Origin: Ancylomarina longa
Lineage (GTDB): Bacteria > Bacteroidota > Bacteroidia > Bacteroidales > Marinifilaceae
Direction: 5' to 3'
Assembly: GCF_003996985.1 (NCBI RefSeq)
Contig: NZ_RJJX01000019.1
Coordinates: forward strand, 1 to 64,000
Length of the DNA: 64,000 nucleotides
Both the position numbers and the translations under genes were made by a program. This document shows positions 27,533-40,400 of this stretch, one piece after another. The notes beneath the pieces were generated by a model. That model was not told the DNA's origin, did no database searches, and saw nothing but the letters and a program-made list of their open reading frames with translations. Positions within the stretch are counted from its first letter, which is position 1. Every line of letters starts with the position of its first letter.

Positions 27533-28588
27533 TTATTTACGCCATAAATCTAACAAGACAGGTAAGTGATCGCTAAAACCACCTTGATACTTGTATCCGG
27601 CAAAAGTACGAAATGGCTTTACGCCATAATAGGTTTTGTCTTTCTCCAATAAAAAATCAGGAGCAAAAATACTCATCCCGGAAGGTTCACAATACAAATA
27701 GCTTGCTTTATTCAATAAGGAACCAGAGACCATAAATTGATCCAGCATTCCCCATTTACCATGGTATTTATGACTTCCAATGTCACTTTTATTTAAATAG
27801 GAATAAGCCAGATTGTATAATCTATCATTTAGATAATCCTGTTTTGCTGGTAAAGCACCTAATACTTTCCGAATAGATTCGTTATCCGGATAATCATTAA
27901 AATCGCCCATAACTATTACCAATGCATTGCTATTAACTTTGAGTATAGAATCCACACTTTGATGAAGTACCTTTGCGGCAGAAATTCTTTTATGCTCCGA
28001 TTCTAATTGTCCGCCCCATCGAGATGGCCAATGGTTTACAAAAATATGCAGGGTGTCCTTCGTTGGTGCTATTCCCTTTACGTAAAGAATTTCGCGGGTA
28101 GATAAAGCACGTCCTACGGCATAGTGAACTTGCAAAAATGTAGTATCTATTGGTCGAAATCGTTCCGGTTGATAAATCAATGCTACATCAATTCCTCGGT
28201 GATCCGGAGAATCGCGATGAATAATTTTATAGCCAATTTGCTTTAGGTAACCGAATTTAAAAATCCCATCCAGAACAAAGCGATTTTCAATCTCGCAAAG
28301 CCCTATTAGGTCGGGAAAATCCCAGCTCCCTGCTGCCATTATTACTTTTGATATTTGCTGAGATTTCTTTTTATACTTCTCCCAGGTCCAATGTCTTTCT
28401 CCCTTGGGAAGGAACTCATTATCCAATCTCAAGGTATCATCAAAGGGGTCAAAAAGGTTCTCTACATTATAAAACATCACCCTAAAATCGCCCCGCTTAG
28501 CATCCCCTATATTGGTGATCACATTCTGACTTTTAAGCAACTGCCCACAAGTCAAGAGAATTAAGGTAAGGATTAATTTATTCAGCAT
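27533..28588 (-). CDS. Exported endonuclease/exonuclease/phosphatase-family protein
   Basis: A 351-residue enzyme with a signal peptide (to about residue 20). It carries the metal-dependent EEP fold motifs: FRVMFYNVENLFDP (Asn), LIGLCEIENR (metal-binding Glu), IFVNHWPSRWGG, VIVMGDFNDYPD (catalytic Asp and Asn) and GFSDHLPVLLDLW (Asp-His). It may degrade extracellular nucleic acid or cleave a phosphodiester or phosphomonoester; the family does not tell which. Its start overlaps the end of the upstream lipoprotein gene by 11 bp, so the two are translated together and probably function together at the cell surface. Confidence 0.88.
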   Translation of the reverse strand: MLNKLILTLILLTCGQLLKSQNVITNIGDAKRGDFRVMFYNVENLFDPFDDTLRLDNEFLPKGERHWTWEKYKKKSQQISKVIMAAGSWDFPDLIGLCEIENRFVLDGIFKFGYLKQIGYKIIHRDSPDHRGIDVALIYQPERFRPIDTTFLQVHYAVGRALSTREILYVKGIAPTKDTLHIFVNHWPSRWGGQLESEHKRISAAKVLHQSVDSILKVNSNALVIVMGDFNDYPDNESIRKVLGALPAKQDYLNDRLYNLAYSYLNKSDIGSHKYHGKWGMLDQFMVSGSLLNKASYLYCEPSGMSIFAPDFLLEKDKTYYGVKPFRTFAGYKYQGGFSDHLPVLLDLWRK

Positions 28589-29939
28589 ATTCGTAGGTTC
28601 CTAAATCCGGAGCATTATCTTCATTCCTTCTATTTCCCCTACTGTCTATAGGAAATAAATTTCCATATTCAACATTTCCGATATTAATACAAGATGAATT
28701 CACCTGAAGGGTAAAATCAGATACTTCGGCATCAGAAAATAATGGATTTTCATTAAAAATACATTCCGAAAATACCGAAGTATATTCGTTTTGTTTTGAG
28801 TCGCTAAGTTTGATAAGAGAATTTACCAATTGTATATTATCTGTCTGTGTTAATTCTATTTCATCATTTTTAATTCCCCAAATAATAGAATTTCCGATGG
28901 TAAGACTTAGCAAAGGATTCTCCGAAATTTTAAGAATAGAACTGGAGCGTGAAAAATAAAACCATGTATTATAAAAAGTGGAATGATACAATTCACACTT
29001 ACTCTCCCCATCCATACTCAAGCACTCTTCGCCACAATTTGAAATCAATAAGTCATGTGCCCTTAAAAGTGTATTAGAGATATAAATACCAGTCTGATTA
29101 AAATTTCTAATTATTCCATATTCCAGTTCCAGCGAATTATTCTGGCTTGATGCCCCTTGAAAGTGTAAGGCATTACTTCCATTTTCGAGAATGAAATGAG
29201 AGAATTTATTATTTTTACTCTCCTCGTAGAAGTAGATTCCACCCCATTGAGCAGGCACCTGATCATATAATTTCTCCTGACGTTCGCTCCCAAAATAAAC
29301 CGGTTTTTCGAAACTCCCCAGTACATTGATTTCTCCCTTGATATGCAAAGCAGCTCCTTTTTTAAAATAAACTCTGCCACCTTCCTCAATCGTCAAAGTT
29401 ACACCTTGATTCAAATAGGTTGAATCAACAATTAAATAAGGACGATTTGCCGTCCATGTTTGCGTATTGCTGATATTGCCTGTGATTCTATAAACATCCT
29501 GTGCCCAGGTTTCAAAAACAACTTTCTGCTGCTCGCCATCCCTATCAAACACCAATTGATCCTTTAATAATCGAGGGGCATCCTCATTTGCAGGGTTGAG
29601 TGCCACTTCCACAAAAGCAAATAAGCTATCATTTTCTGCCAAATCAACATCAATCCACTCCTTGCCTTGCTCTCCATTTAAATTGATTCGATATGGCGAA
29701 TTTTCATCTTCCAGATATATTCGGGAAATATGTATTTCTTTAGTACTGCGATTATAAATCTTAATTTGCTTTGTAGTAGATCCATTTCCTGTTAGTAGTG
29801 TATCAAAGGAAAGTGTATCCACAGAAAAACTCAAGGATGAATTCCTATCAAGAGAAAAGTCATTTCCTTTTTCACAAGCATAACAAAAAGCAAGCAACAA
29901 TACTATTATCAGATACAGATGAGATTTACTCATTTTCAA
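28578..29939 (-). CDS. Lipoprotein with a predicted parallel beta-helix
   Basis: A 453-residue product with a lipobox at Cys22 (AFCYAC), so it should be anchored in a membrane. The first part (about 30-160) is beta-rich, with DTLLTGNGSTTKQIKIYNRS resembling the immunoglobulin-like modules used for anchoring. The rest (about 165-440) has short strands with turn repeats typical of a right-handed beta-helix (GGRVYFKKGAALHIKGEI, YGIIRNFNQTGIYISNT, NSLIKLSD) and ends with the ADLGTYEY-like segment PDLGTYEYAE seen in secreted beta-helix proteins. No lyase residues are assignable. It overlaps the downstream exported phosphoesterase gene by 11 bp. TATATTTG at 29966-29973 (minus) is a plausible -7 element. 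Confidence 0.75.
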   Translation of the reverse strand: MKMSKSHLYLIIVLLLAFCYACEKGNDFSLDRNSSLSFSVDTLSFDTLLTGNGSTTKQIKIYNRSTKEIHISRIYLEDENSPYRINLNGEQGKEWIDVDLAENDSLFAFVEVALNPANEDAPRLLKDQLVFDRDGEQQKVVFETWAQDVYRITGNISNTQTWTANRPYLIVDSTYLNQGVTLTIEEGGRVYFKKGAALHIKGEINVLGSFEKPVYFGSERQEKLYDQVPAQWGGIYFYEESKNNKFSHFILENGSNALHFQGASSQNNSLELEYGIIRNFNQTGIYISNTLLRAHDLLISNCGEECLSMDGESKCELYHSTFYNTWFYFSRSSSILKISENPLLSLTIGNSIIWGIKNDEIELTQTDNIQLVNSLIKLSDSKQNEYTSVFSECIFNENPLFSDAEVSDFTLQVNSSCINIGNVEYGNLFPIDSRGNRRNEDNAPDLGTYEYAE

Positions 29940-29965
29940 TTATTTTAATCAAAACCGAAGATAAT

Positions 29966-29973
29966 CAAATATA
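29966..29973 (-). promoter_or_regulatory. Likely -7 element of the beta-helix/phosphoesterase pair
   Basis: TATATTTG on the minus strand, 27 bp before the ATG. The -33 TTG is replaced by TGG 20 bases upstream. Confidence 0.45.
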
Positions 29974-30000
29974 CATACTTTAATGAACAGACTCCAGCTT

Positions 30001-30330
30001 TTAGGAAAACGCAACGCTTTTTGGTCTCAGAAACCCAGATCTAGTAAAAACCCACCGCATTTTGGTCTGAGAAACTCAGATCTCAGGCAAATACCATTTG
30101 ATTTGCTAAGCATCTTCGAGATACTAAGCAAGTTTCTGCAAATTGGATATTCAGAAACCCAGATCTAGCGAAAACCCACCGCATTTTGGTCTGAGAAACT
30201 CAGATTTCAAGCAAATACCATTTGATTTGCTAAGCATCTTGGAGATGCTAAGCAAGTTTCTGCGAATTGGATATTCAGAAACCCAGATTTGACAAAAATC
30301 CAAATGGATTTGCTAAGCAAGTTTATGTGA
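30001..30330. repeat. Intergenic tandem repeat, 124-bp unit, two full copies plus partial ends
   Basis: The word cagaaacccagat starts at 30028, 30152 and 30276, giving an exact 124-bp period. Within each unit GCATTTTGGTCTGAG, AACTCAGAT, CATTTGATTTGCTAAGC and TCTGC(A/G)AATTGGATATT are conserved; a truncated copy leads in from about 30008 and a short degenerate one follows to about 30330. No open frame is conserved, and there are no unique spacers. It fills the gap between the porP stop and the beta-helix gene. Confidence 0.85.
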
Positions 30331-30340
30331 ATTACAAAGC

Positions 30341-31402
30341 TTAGAAGAAGATATAGCTTTTACTATTTCGTTTAATTCTTTGTGTTTTTGTTTTACTAAA
30401 ATTACGATCGGCAGCCCTGCGTTCTCTTAATCTACTTGCCCGTTTCATCTTGTTAGGAATATCAAAATTGATTCCCAGCGTAATTTCGTGTGTTCCGTTA
30501 CTACTATCCGCAATAAGGTTATCGGTATAATGATCGTAAGAATATCCGAGATAATACTGATTGTAATTAACCCCAATCATACCAACAATTTGGTCGTTTG
30601 TCCTATACGAAACAGCCATCCAAAAATGATTGATGAAAAGTTTTGTGGAAATATCATAATACAGATCGGAATTAATGGTTTTTCGTACGATGACAGATGG
30701 TTCTAAATCTACCAAATCCCTTAGATGGAAAGTGTAGCCAGCAGTAGCATAAAAATGACGCATCATGATATCATCATTGATATTGTTATCGCCCATTTTT
30801 ACAGCAGATTGAAATAGGTGAGCAGCAGATAATCCAACAAAATAATCATCGTTATACAAAAACACCCCAAAATTGGCATCCGGTACATAGGAAACCTCAT
30901 CAGTTCCGGTATATAAGGGATCGTTTACAGGTATATCCTTGCCATCGAATTTATACTGATAAAATACGCCACCCAAACCAAAGGCGAGACGAGTTCCTGT
31001 TTGTCCCAATCGCTTTCGGGTGAGCTGTAAATGATAAGCATAAGAAAACTCTATTCCTGTTCGCGATATGGCTCCATAATTATCATTAAAAAAATATCCT
31101 CCTACTCCAACTCCATTTTGTTTATTTCTTCGGGACAATGGGTTCCCCATCACATTACAGGTAGAGCATTTTTCACCCATATTTTTATTGAAACTCAAAG
31201 CCTGAGTTTCGGGTGCCCCTTCCACTCCAGCCCATTGCTGACGCAAACTCAATCGCAAGGGAGAGTACATTCTACTCCCCGCCATAGCAGGATTCAACAA
31301 AAACCCATTCTCCACATATTGACTATACAGAGGTAATTGCTGGGCTTTTACTGATGTAAGTGCGAATAAAAATAATACTATTAGAAGATGTATTTTTCTC
31401 AT
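30341..31402 (-). CDS. PorP/SprF-family type IX secretion outer-membrane protein
   Basis: A 353-residue outer-membrane beta-barrel with a signal peptide (to about residue 20) and the family opening LPLYSQYVENGFLLNPAMAGS. Further family features are the GVGVGGYFFNDNYG and FGVFLYNDDYFVGLS strands. SprF in Flavobacterium is needed for surface display of the giant adhesin SprB, and partner pairs of SprF-like and SprB-like genes are common. Here it lies 33 bp after a 3163-residue protein with SprB repeats and a type IX sorting tail, so it is most likely that protein's dedicated outer-membrane partner. The C terminus is basic (AADRNFSKTKTQRIKRNSK). Confidence 0.93.
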   Translation of the reverse strand: MRKIHLLIVLFLFALTSVKAQQLPLYSQYVENGFLLNPAMAGSRMYSPLRLSLRQQWAGVEGAPETQALSFNKNMGEKCSTCNVMGNPLSRRNKQNGVGVGGYFFNDNYGAISRTGIEFSYAYHLQLTRKRLGQTGTRLAFGLGGVFYQYKFDGKDIPVNDPLYTGTDEVSYVPDANFGVFLYNDDYFVGLSAAHLFQSAVKMGDNNINDDIMMRHFYATAGYTFHLRDLVDLEPSVIVRKTINSDLYYDISTKLFINHFWMAVSYRTNDQIVGMIGVNYNQYYLGYSYDHYTDNLIADSSNGTHEITLGINFDIPNKMKRASRLRERRAADRNFSKTKTQRIKRNSKSYIFF

Positions 31403-31435
31403 TATAATCTACTGGTCAGGTTTAAAAGTAATAAA

Positions 31436-34400
31436 TTATCGAAGAATAGTTACCGTTCCGAGCATTGGTTTTTCCTCATCCACCTCTACGGCATAATAAT
31501 AGGAACCAATAGGTAATTTCATATTACCATCTGCACCTCTCCAGGGAGCACCTTTATATTCATTTCCAGTTCCGCTGAATTTAAAAACAGCTTTTCCCCA
31601 TCGATCATAGATTACAATCTTTAGATTTTGAACGAATTCTATTCTATCAATATCCCAATAATCATTGTAGCCATCGTTATTTGGTGTAAATGCTTTTGGT
31701 ATTCTTATTCTTCTTTCAAATAAATATTCCAGAACAATAGTTGAATCGAGAGGACAATTATTTTTATCTGTAATAGCTAGATTGTAAGTACCTCTTTCCA
31801 AATCATCAATTTTATCTCCTTCATAAGGATTCAAATCCTGATCGGTCCAATCAATATTGTAATCTAAAACACCTCCGGTAATATTTACATTGATACTTCC
31901 ATCCTTAGAGTCGTAAGTGGTTGGACGAATTACCTCCACTTGCATTGCCAAAGGCTCCGGTTCAAAAATTTCCACACTCGAAGTGTCTTTACAACCTTGA
32001 GCATCAATAACGGTTACATCATATTTACCCAACTTCAAGTCTGTTGCTTCAGGACTATCCTGACCATCAGACCAGGTAACCGAATAGTCTGGTGTTCCAC
32101 CCTGAATATCAACCAGAGCTCTACCAGAACCATCACCATAACAGAGTACATCTGTTGCATCATTGACCTGAGCAATTAACGAATCCGGTTCATTTAATAT
32201 TTTTTCTCCGCTATAATCACATCCATTACCATCTGTTACAATATAGTGATAGGTTCCTTTTTCCAATTCTTCAATATTTTGGGTAACACTCCCATAATTG
32301 TCCCAGTTAACAGAATATGGTTGTGTACCATTTGCAATATCTAAATGAATCCATCCATTTTCAAATCCATAACAAGTAGGATCTTTAAAATCGCTAACCG
32401 AGGCAGTTAATGCCTGAGGCTCTACGATATCAATTGTAACTGGTTTCGACACACATGAATTTTGATCTGTAATCACAACACTGTATGATCCTTTAGCAAG
32501 ATTCTGTTGATCCTCATCGGTATTGGATGCAACGCTACCAGTCCACAAGCAAGCATATCCTGGTGTTCCTCCCTTTGGATGAATATTAATGTACCCATCA
32601 GTTAATCCCGGACAGGAAATATCCTTTTTCCAATATTCTACTTCAAGTGGTTCTGGTTCACTTACCATTACAATAATACTCTGTTCTTCGTAACCTGGAT
32701 CTCCAGCAGAATCATAAATCGTTAAGGTATATTTCCCTGCCGATAAATCACTAATATCCTTATCAGTACTTTTAAAATAATGCGGTCCGGCCCATGAATA
32801 AGTTACATTCTCCGGTGCACTATAGCCTTCCACTCCAATACTTATCTCCCCATCAGTACCACCCGGACAGGTTACATTTTTTGAAGAATTAACGTAGAGC
32901 AATAATTTTTGAGGTTCATGTATCTTTTTGCTTTCCTCTATTCTACATCCGTTGGCATCGATGGCAGAAACTTCATAGATTCCCATTTCTAAACCGTTTA
33001 TACTAATATTTCCACTTGTATTACCAACATCAGCATAGGAATATCCATTCGGACCTGCAACCATAATTGTATAAGGCTTTGTGCCACCTGTAACACTTGC
33101 GCTTACAGTTCCATCCCTTTTTCCAACATCCGTAATATCTGTAGGATTAACAGTTAATACCAATTCTGATGGCTCACTAATCAATTGATTTCCGCTAACC
33201 GAACAACCAGGTGTGGTTATTACTTTATAGAAATATGTACCTGGTGCTAAATCAAGAATATGCTTCGCAGAAGATAAAAAGCCTGCTCCATTTGTCCATT
33301 CGATTTGATAGTCGGCATTTCCAGCATCTACGCTTATTTCAATTTCGCCATTCGCAGCCTGACTACATGTAACATCTTTATAATTTGTTACACTAACAAG
33401 AATTGGATCAGCAGGCATCAGGTCGTAGCTTGCTGTTGCTGTTTTTCCTGCTCCACTTACTGTTACCGTGTAAGTTCCCGAAGCCAATCCGCTAACCGTT
33501 TGTCCTGTTCCGGTATATCCGGAAGGACCATTCCAACTGTAAGTATAAGTACCGGATGCATCACTGGTAATTGCTTTCAACTCCCCATCACTGGATCCAA
33601 CACAACCAACTGGTTTTACTTGATCGATATATGCATACAAAGCATTAGGCTCTTCAATGATAATTGACTTTTCAACTGTAGTACATCCCGAAGCATCGGT
33701 TGCTACAACTTTGTAAACACCTCCAACTAAATTATCGATAAGATAAGTATGATCATCAAAATTATCGGGGCTATTTTTTGTAAACCCTGGACCTGTTACC
33801 GTAAATGTATAAGGTGCTGTTCCATCTATTGTTTCGATAGAAAGCATTCCATCATTTCCTCCATTAACACTAACATTTTGCTCTACCACCAAACCCAATT
33901 GTAATGGTAAACCAAGATCTAGCGCAACGGTATCTACTGCAGAACAATTTTTCTTATCCGTAATTAGTAGACTGTATTTTCCGGATTGTATATTTTCAAT
34001 ATTCTGGCTGTATGATCGATAATCATCAGGACCAGACCAGCTAAAGGAATATCCACTATTTCCACCATAAGGAGATACCCGAATAATACCATCATTAGTT
34101 TTCTCGCAAGTAGGAAATACAATATCATCCACAAGGAAACCCATTTTCCCTGGCTGTGTTACTTCCACTTCTTTATTGAATACACAATTATTGGCATCTG
34201 TTATTTTTACTGTGTAATTTTTGGGTGCTAAATCAGAAAAGATACCATCTGTACTTTCCACATCATCTAAAAAGTACTTATAATCAGGAGTTCCTTGTTT
34301 AGCTTCTACAAATATTTCCCCGGAATTTTCGCCATTACAATTGGTTGGTTCCACCACTAATTCATTTGTGGTCAATTCTTCCGGTTCAATTAGTTTATGT

Positions 34401-37400
34401 GTGGTGTCTGCAAGGCAATTTGCAGCATCAGTAAGCTTTAGTTGATAATCGCCACCAGGCAAACCACTAATATTTATATCACTCGAAGTAAATCCGTTTG
34501 GACCTGTCCATGCGTATTGATAATCTGGCACACCACCACTTACGATTGGTGTAAATTCACCATTATTATCCTGATAACAAAGCAAATCTTTAGGATTTAA
34601 ATTCACTTCCATTTTAGGATTAGAATTCAAGAGAACTGCTTCCTCATTGGTTTTACAATCATTTTCATCGGCAACATATACAGTATAATCACCAGAGAAT
34701 AGACCGGTAATATTAGATGCTGTTTGTAAATTATCGTTGAGATAATACGATAAGTTTCCGGTTCCGCCAGAGGCATCAATATTAATTTCCCCTGTAGGTA
34801 CCGTATAACAGGTTAAATCTTTGGTAGCAATATCATCAATCTGTAATTTATAAGCATCAAACACATTTACAATGGTATCGAATTCACAGCCTTTGCTATC
34901 GGTAACATTAATAGAATATTTACCTGGCGCAAGATGCAATGCAGTACTTTCCCAAGTACTAGTATTGGTAGAAGAAACAACATCACTTCCTGCTTCATCC
35001 TTCCAAATAAAGCTGTAATCGGGATATTGAATATTGGCTATACCTGCAACAATTCTACCATCGCCTTGTCCAAAACATTTTACATTATTAGCTGTGATTT
35101 CGAGCGAAACAGTAGAAATCGTTCTTAACGAAACTTCAATTACCGATACAATTTGACAAACGGTGCCGTCTGCTGCTACATTATCAAGGCCATAATTTAC
35201 CTCTACTTTATAAAAACCACTCTCCGAAACTTCGATTACAGCATTGGTTTCTCCCGAAAGTTCAGCATAAGTTCCTGCAGTTCCATCCGGACTAAAATAC
35301 CACTGAAAAGTAGTAGCACTATTTATAGGAAATCGTTTTACATGATCTAAGACAGCAACATTACTACACCATTCCTCACGAGGTTGGTCGAATGATTCTT
35401 CGAATGATGGCGGATTATCCTCTCCACTAGGATCAGTAACCTCAACAAAACCACTACTATTAATTTTCTCACACTTATAATGAACCGGATGATCCACACC
35501 AGAACCCGTACTTCCTTGAATATCCGTAAAGGAAGCATTATAAATGTGTTTGAAAGTTCCCGCTGGTTTATAAATTCTGGCTATTAAACCAGGAGTATCT
35601 GATTTTAAGAAAATGTAGGAACAACGTACACCTTCCATTTTCAAATCATTAATTACAGTTATAGTTTTTCCACCTTGAATGGTATTATTTTCGTAACCAA
35701 GTGTAAACTCAAGGTTCGTAAAAGTATTGTCTCCAAAAATCTCACCTTTCTGTAAAAAGCGTGTTGAACCAAAAAATCCCTGACCATTACCATTAATATT
35801 TATCACACCGTTGTTGTAGAAATCAACAAAACCAAAAGTAACATCTGTATCGGTAGCACAAAATATTCCACCCCCATTTGGGAAGGTGATTTTAGAATCT
35901 GTAGCTGTAAAATCGAGTCCTCCGGCTGTATTCATCTTCATATTCCAACCGGTAATTGCATCGGAAGTAACAGTTACCAATGATCCTGACATATCAAATT
36001 TTCTTACTGCATCAAAATCATCTAAGGATAAGGAACTAAACCTGCCAATTGTAAAGTCATGACCTTGAGTAGATACAGCACCATTTTCGATATAAAGATC
36101 TCCGGATGTAATTAATTCCGAAACCCAATTCCACGTTTGACCTGCTCCTTGAAAAACAACATCACCATTCATCGTTTTAGCTGCAAAATCCACTGTTTTA
36201 GTATCCAATTTTCCATCCCCTATAAATTCGAATTTCCCCTGCATATCGATGGACATATTGTCTGATAAATCCATGGAACCACCAATTTGTAATTTTGCAT
36301 TTACTTTAAAATTTGCAGCAGGATCAATATCATCGTTCCAAATAATATTGTGACATTGAGCATCAGCAGTAATTTCAACCAATTTACTTCCTAAAAAAGA
36401 ATACTGTGTAAAATACACATCGTCGTTCAAGGTTGGCACACAGCCTTCCTCGCTACCATCTTCACTTCTGCTCCAGTTTTCGTGATTACCCCAATTATCA
36501 TCGGCTCCTTTACCTACCCAGTATAATGCTATAGGAGCGATAGCTCCATCTGTGATCCAGCCATCAACATTCCCTAAATCAAATGAATTGGTTGCAGTAT
36601 AATTTGCACCTTTCGAAGTATCACCTTTTATGTCTTTCAACTGCAAAAACTGACCAGTAACATTATTGGCAGCGACAACAGTTGTTTGATCTCCATCAGA
36701 ATCGGAATGCAAATAAATAGGAGCAAAACAACTTCCCTCTGCTAAGAGATAGTCCATATCATAGGATCTGCCCTCCTCCAGTTTATATTCAAATCCACGT
36801 GCTAATTCAAGGGTTCCAAACTGATTTCTACCTATAATTTCACCATTTCCACCAAATTTTACAGATGAATAATAAGGTGGTGTTCCACTTTGAGATCCCC
36901 CACTTAAAACACCATTTTTTTCAAAAACAAGTGAATTAAAGGAAATTGAACTAATGTTAGACCTTAAAATTACCAGTTCAGCATCAACAGTAAACTTTAT
37001 TGTACTGTTATCTGATAATAATTCAAATACTTGATCACCATAGACATTTGAAAGATTAAAATAAACTGATCTTCCTGATTTATCCTCTTTACCATTAATA
37101 AACACATTTGAATTTTCTATATCCAAACTGCGAGGATTATCACCTTTTGAAGTAATACTCTTGCATTCCAAATTATTACCATCGGTAATTAATTTTCCGT
37201 AGCGAATAAAACAATCGCCTTCTATTTGCACATCATCCAACAAATTCCAAACACCGTCTTTTCCATCGAATTCGACAATATTAGGAAATATGTAACCAAA
37301 TGTATTGATCTGGTAATTGCCAGTACCCCGGAAATAAAAGTTCACCATTGGGGAAAGATCTATACTAACTTCAGAATTAAAGATTAATGATCCGTAAATA

Positions 37401-40400
37401 TAGACTCCTGAAATATCGGTAGCTCCCATTTCAAAATTAGGACGAGCTGGTTCAGATCCGGTCCAATCCATTGTTTTGCAACGAATATCACTTGCCCCAG
37501 TAAAAACAGTCTGCTCTGTATCGGTAAAAGAACCATCATCAAAAAACACATTATCTTTTGCTGTTGGCACACAACCGTCAGGATTATCACCTGAAGATGT
37601 TGACCAATGGTTAGGATCATCCCAATTTCCTGTTCCTCCTACCCAAAATAAATCGGTTCCTGCTGATTCATCCTGGAAATCCCATCCGGTAGTATTTCCC
37701 AAATCAATAGAAGATTTAGCTACAAAAACTCCGGTAGGTTCGGCATTAATATTTAAAAGATTAACCGAATTTACAGTAATATTGGATACTCCCCCTTTGG
37801 CTTGGAAAATAGCTGCATCCGACCTGGAACCAGTAATATCAATGGTTCCTTCACAAGCACCATTGGCTATTATATTTCCTAAAATAAAGGTTTGTCCGCT
37901 TTCAAACACATAAGTTTTTCCCACAGCCATTTGAATGCTATTGGCAGTAAAACTGATTTTAGAGTTATTTGGTTTCCGGAAAAAAGTATTTCCTTGAAAT
38001 ACCATGTCATTAAAACTCACATTATCAGCAGTAACATCAAGGTAGGCACTTCCGTCTGCATCTTTAAAAGAGACATCATTAAAAATAAGACTTTCTGTTC
38101 CTGCCGAAATTATAAGGTTTCCACCATTTGAAAACTCAATTGTAGAAGCTCCTGCATTCAAAGTAAATGCCTCTGCAGAAATTTCCATTTTCTCCAATTG
38201 AACCGTTGAAGTACCCAAATCCAAGGATCTGATATGATCAGCAGCATAATTAGAAAATAAGGTATTTGCTTTTACATCATGATTTTCTGTAATCAAACTT
38301 CCATACCTTAAAAATACAGAACCATCAGTATTTAAATCACTTTTTAGCGTCCATGACAATGCTTTCCACGTTCCATCTTCTTGTTCATTTCCTTCAAAAT
38401 TCAAATCACCCTGAAGTTTAACTAGTCCTGTATTTACAGTTTCGGCAAGTTCTGACTTAAAGGAAATATCGCCTGAAAAGTAATAATGATCTGCAGTCAA
38501 ACCCGATAAATCAAGACTTCCGAAGATAAGGATTGGCTGATCGCCAGAAAATTCCATTAAGGCGGCATTCGACCAGCTCATATTTTTACATTCGGCAACT
38601 TTTCCTTTTTGAGAAATATTAACAGATTTACTATTGATTACATTTACTTCATCAAAAATTACAGTATCAACACGAGTAGGAATACATCCCGTACTCCAGT
38701 TATCTGCTGTAAACCAATCGTCGTCTTTAGCTCCAGTCCATTTTACTACTGTTCCTATTAAATCATTAGGAAAAGTCCAGCCCGTAAAACCTGACACACC
38801 AATAGATTGACTTGCAACCAATTCGTTCCCATTATCGATTAATCCACCTTTTACGCTAACATCTTCAATCCGAACCCGCTGAATAAAATCAGAAGTTTCA
38901 TCACAATCAAAATAAGCAATGCCTCCATCTCCTTTAAAAGAAATATATTTAGAACAAGTACCCATGGCATTTAAACCATCTTTATTTAATATTTTTTGCT
39001 CGCTACCCGCCTGAAATAAATATTCTTTTCCCTGATTAAAGCTTAATTTTTCATATTGATGATTACCTATAACTTTTGCATTTCCGTTAAAGGTTAAATC
39101 CACAAATGTGGGATCGGAACTTCCTTCATTTGTAAGAAAAACCTGACTATCAATAGGATTAAACTGAACAGATCCATAATCTACACCATCCGAAACATTG
39201 GTATATAATTCGGCTCCACTTGTGGTGAACAGGATTTTTGCATTTGCGAACAACAAGATAAATCTGGAACCTTCTACATCCCATGCTTTGGAAACACCAT
39301 CTGTGATGGTCACATCAGATCCATTAATATTCAATGTTCGATTAAAATCGCTATTGGAAACAAACTGACCAGTAGAAAGATCAAATCCCCCACTTATTAA
39401 GTTTCCGGAAACCAATTCTAAAATATTGTCAATACTACAATTTGCAGATAAAGTCCAGGTTCCATTTCCATCAACTATCACAGATCCTGGCAAAGTTGAA
39501 TTAATTAAAATTGTATTACTGGCATCTCCCAGAAATGAAGTTGTACCTGTTAAATTCCAGGTAGCATCACCCGCCTTTAATGAACCGAATATATTTAGAT
39601 TCTCACTTCCACTTAAACTTGAATTATCGCTAATAGTTAAATCTTTACATTCTGCTTCAACATCTATAACAACGGTTGAAGTTCCCGGAATAATCACATT
39701 ATTAATCCGGGAAGGAACACAATTTGGATTCCAGTTATTAGGGTTTCCCCAATTATTATCTTCTGCACCAGTCCATGTATAATCATCAGCAGCCGGAGGG
39801 ATAAAATTCCAATTTATATTTCCGCCTAAATCGTAGGAATTATTTGCAGTAAAATCTATTGCTGCTCCATCTGCTTTTATATTTTGTACTTTCAAATAAT
39901 CGAGATCTACTGCATCGGCAGCGATCGTTCCTCCCATACTTTCCCCACTAATATTAATGTATGCAAAACACTGTCCTTTCGCTTCAAACAGTCCATGCAC
40001 ATTTTGTACACCCCCACTAAAAATGAAATAATTATGTCCTTCGGAAAAATGAAGTCCCTGAAAATCATTCTCCCCTTTCAAGTTTCCATCTTGTACAAAT
40101 ATTACCGTATTAAAACTAGCTAATGCTGCGTTTGTTTCAATAGTTCCGGAAGTTCCGGAAAATTCAACATCGTAAAATTCTATCCTTTTTGTACCAAAAG
40201 TCTCAATTTTAGAATCATTAGAGCTAATAATAATTTTAGAATCACCAGGGTAAAGATTGAGGTTTTCGGTTTGAATATACAATACAGAAGCACCACTTTC
40301 CTGCAGGGTAATTTCTGAAGAATTTAAATAAAGCTCGCGAGAAACTGCATTTTCAGAAAGAATACGACCACAACTAACATTTGCTTCAATACTTAATGTT

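Noticed and set aside
30028-30330. Regularly spaced repeats that at first sight recall a CRISPR array
   Set aside because: The whole 124-bp unit repeats, including the parts between the short words. There are no unique spacers, the unit is far too long, and no cas genes are near.
37384-37913. Antisense open frames inside the giant surface protein gene
   Set aside because: They lie wholly within a well-supported coding frame on the other strand, show no domain or signal, and follow from codon bias in the real gene.
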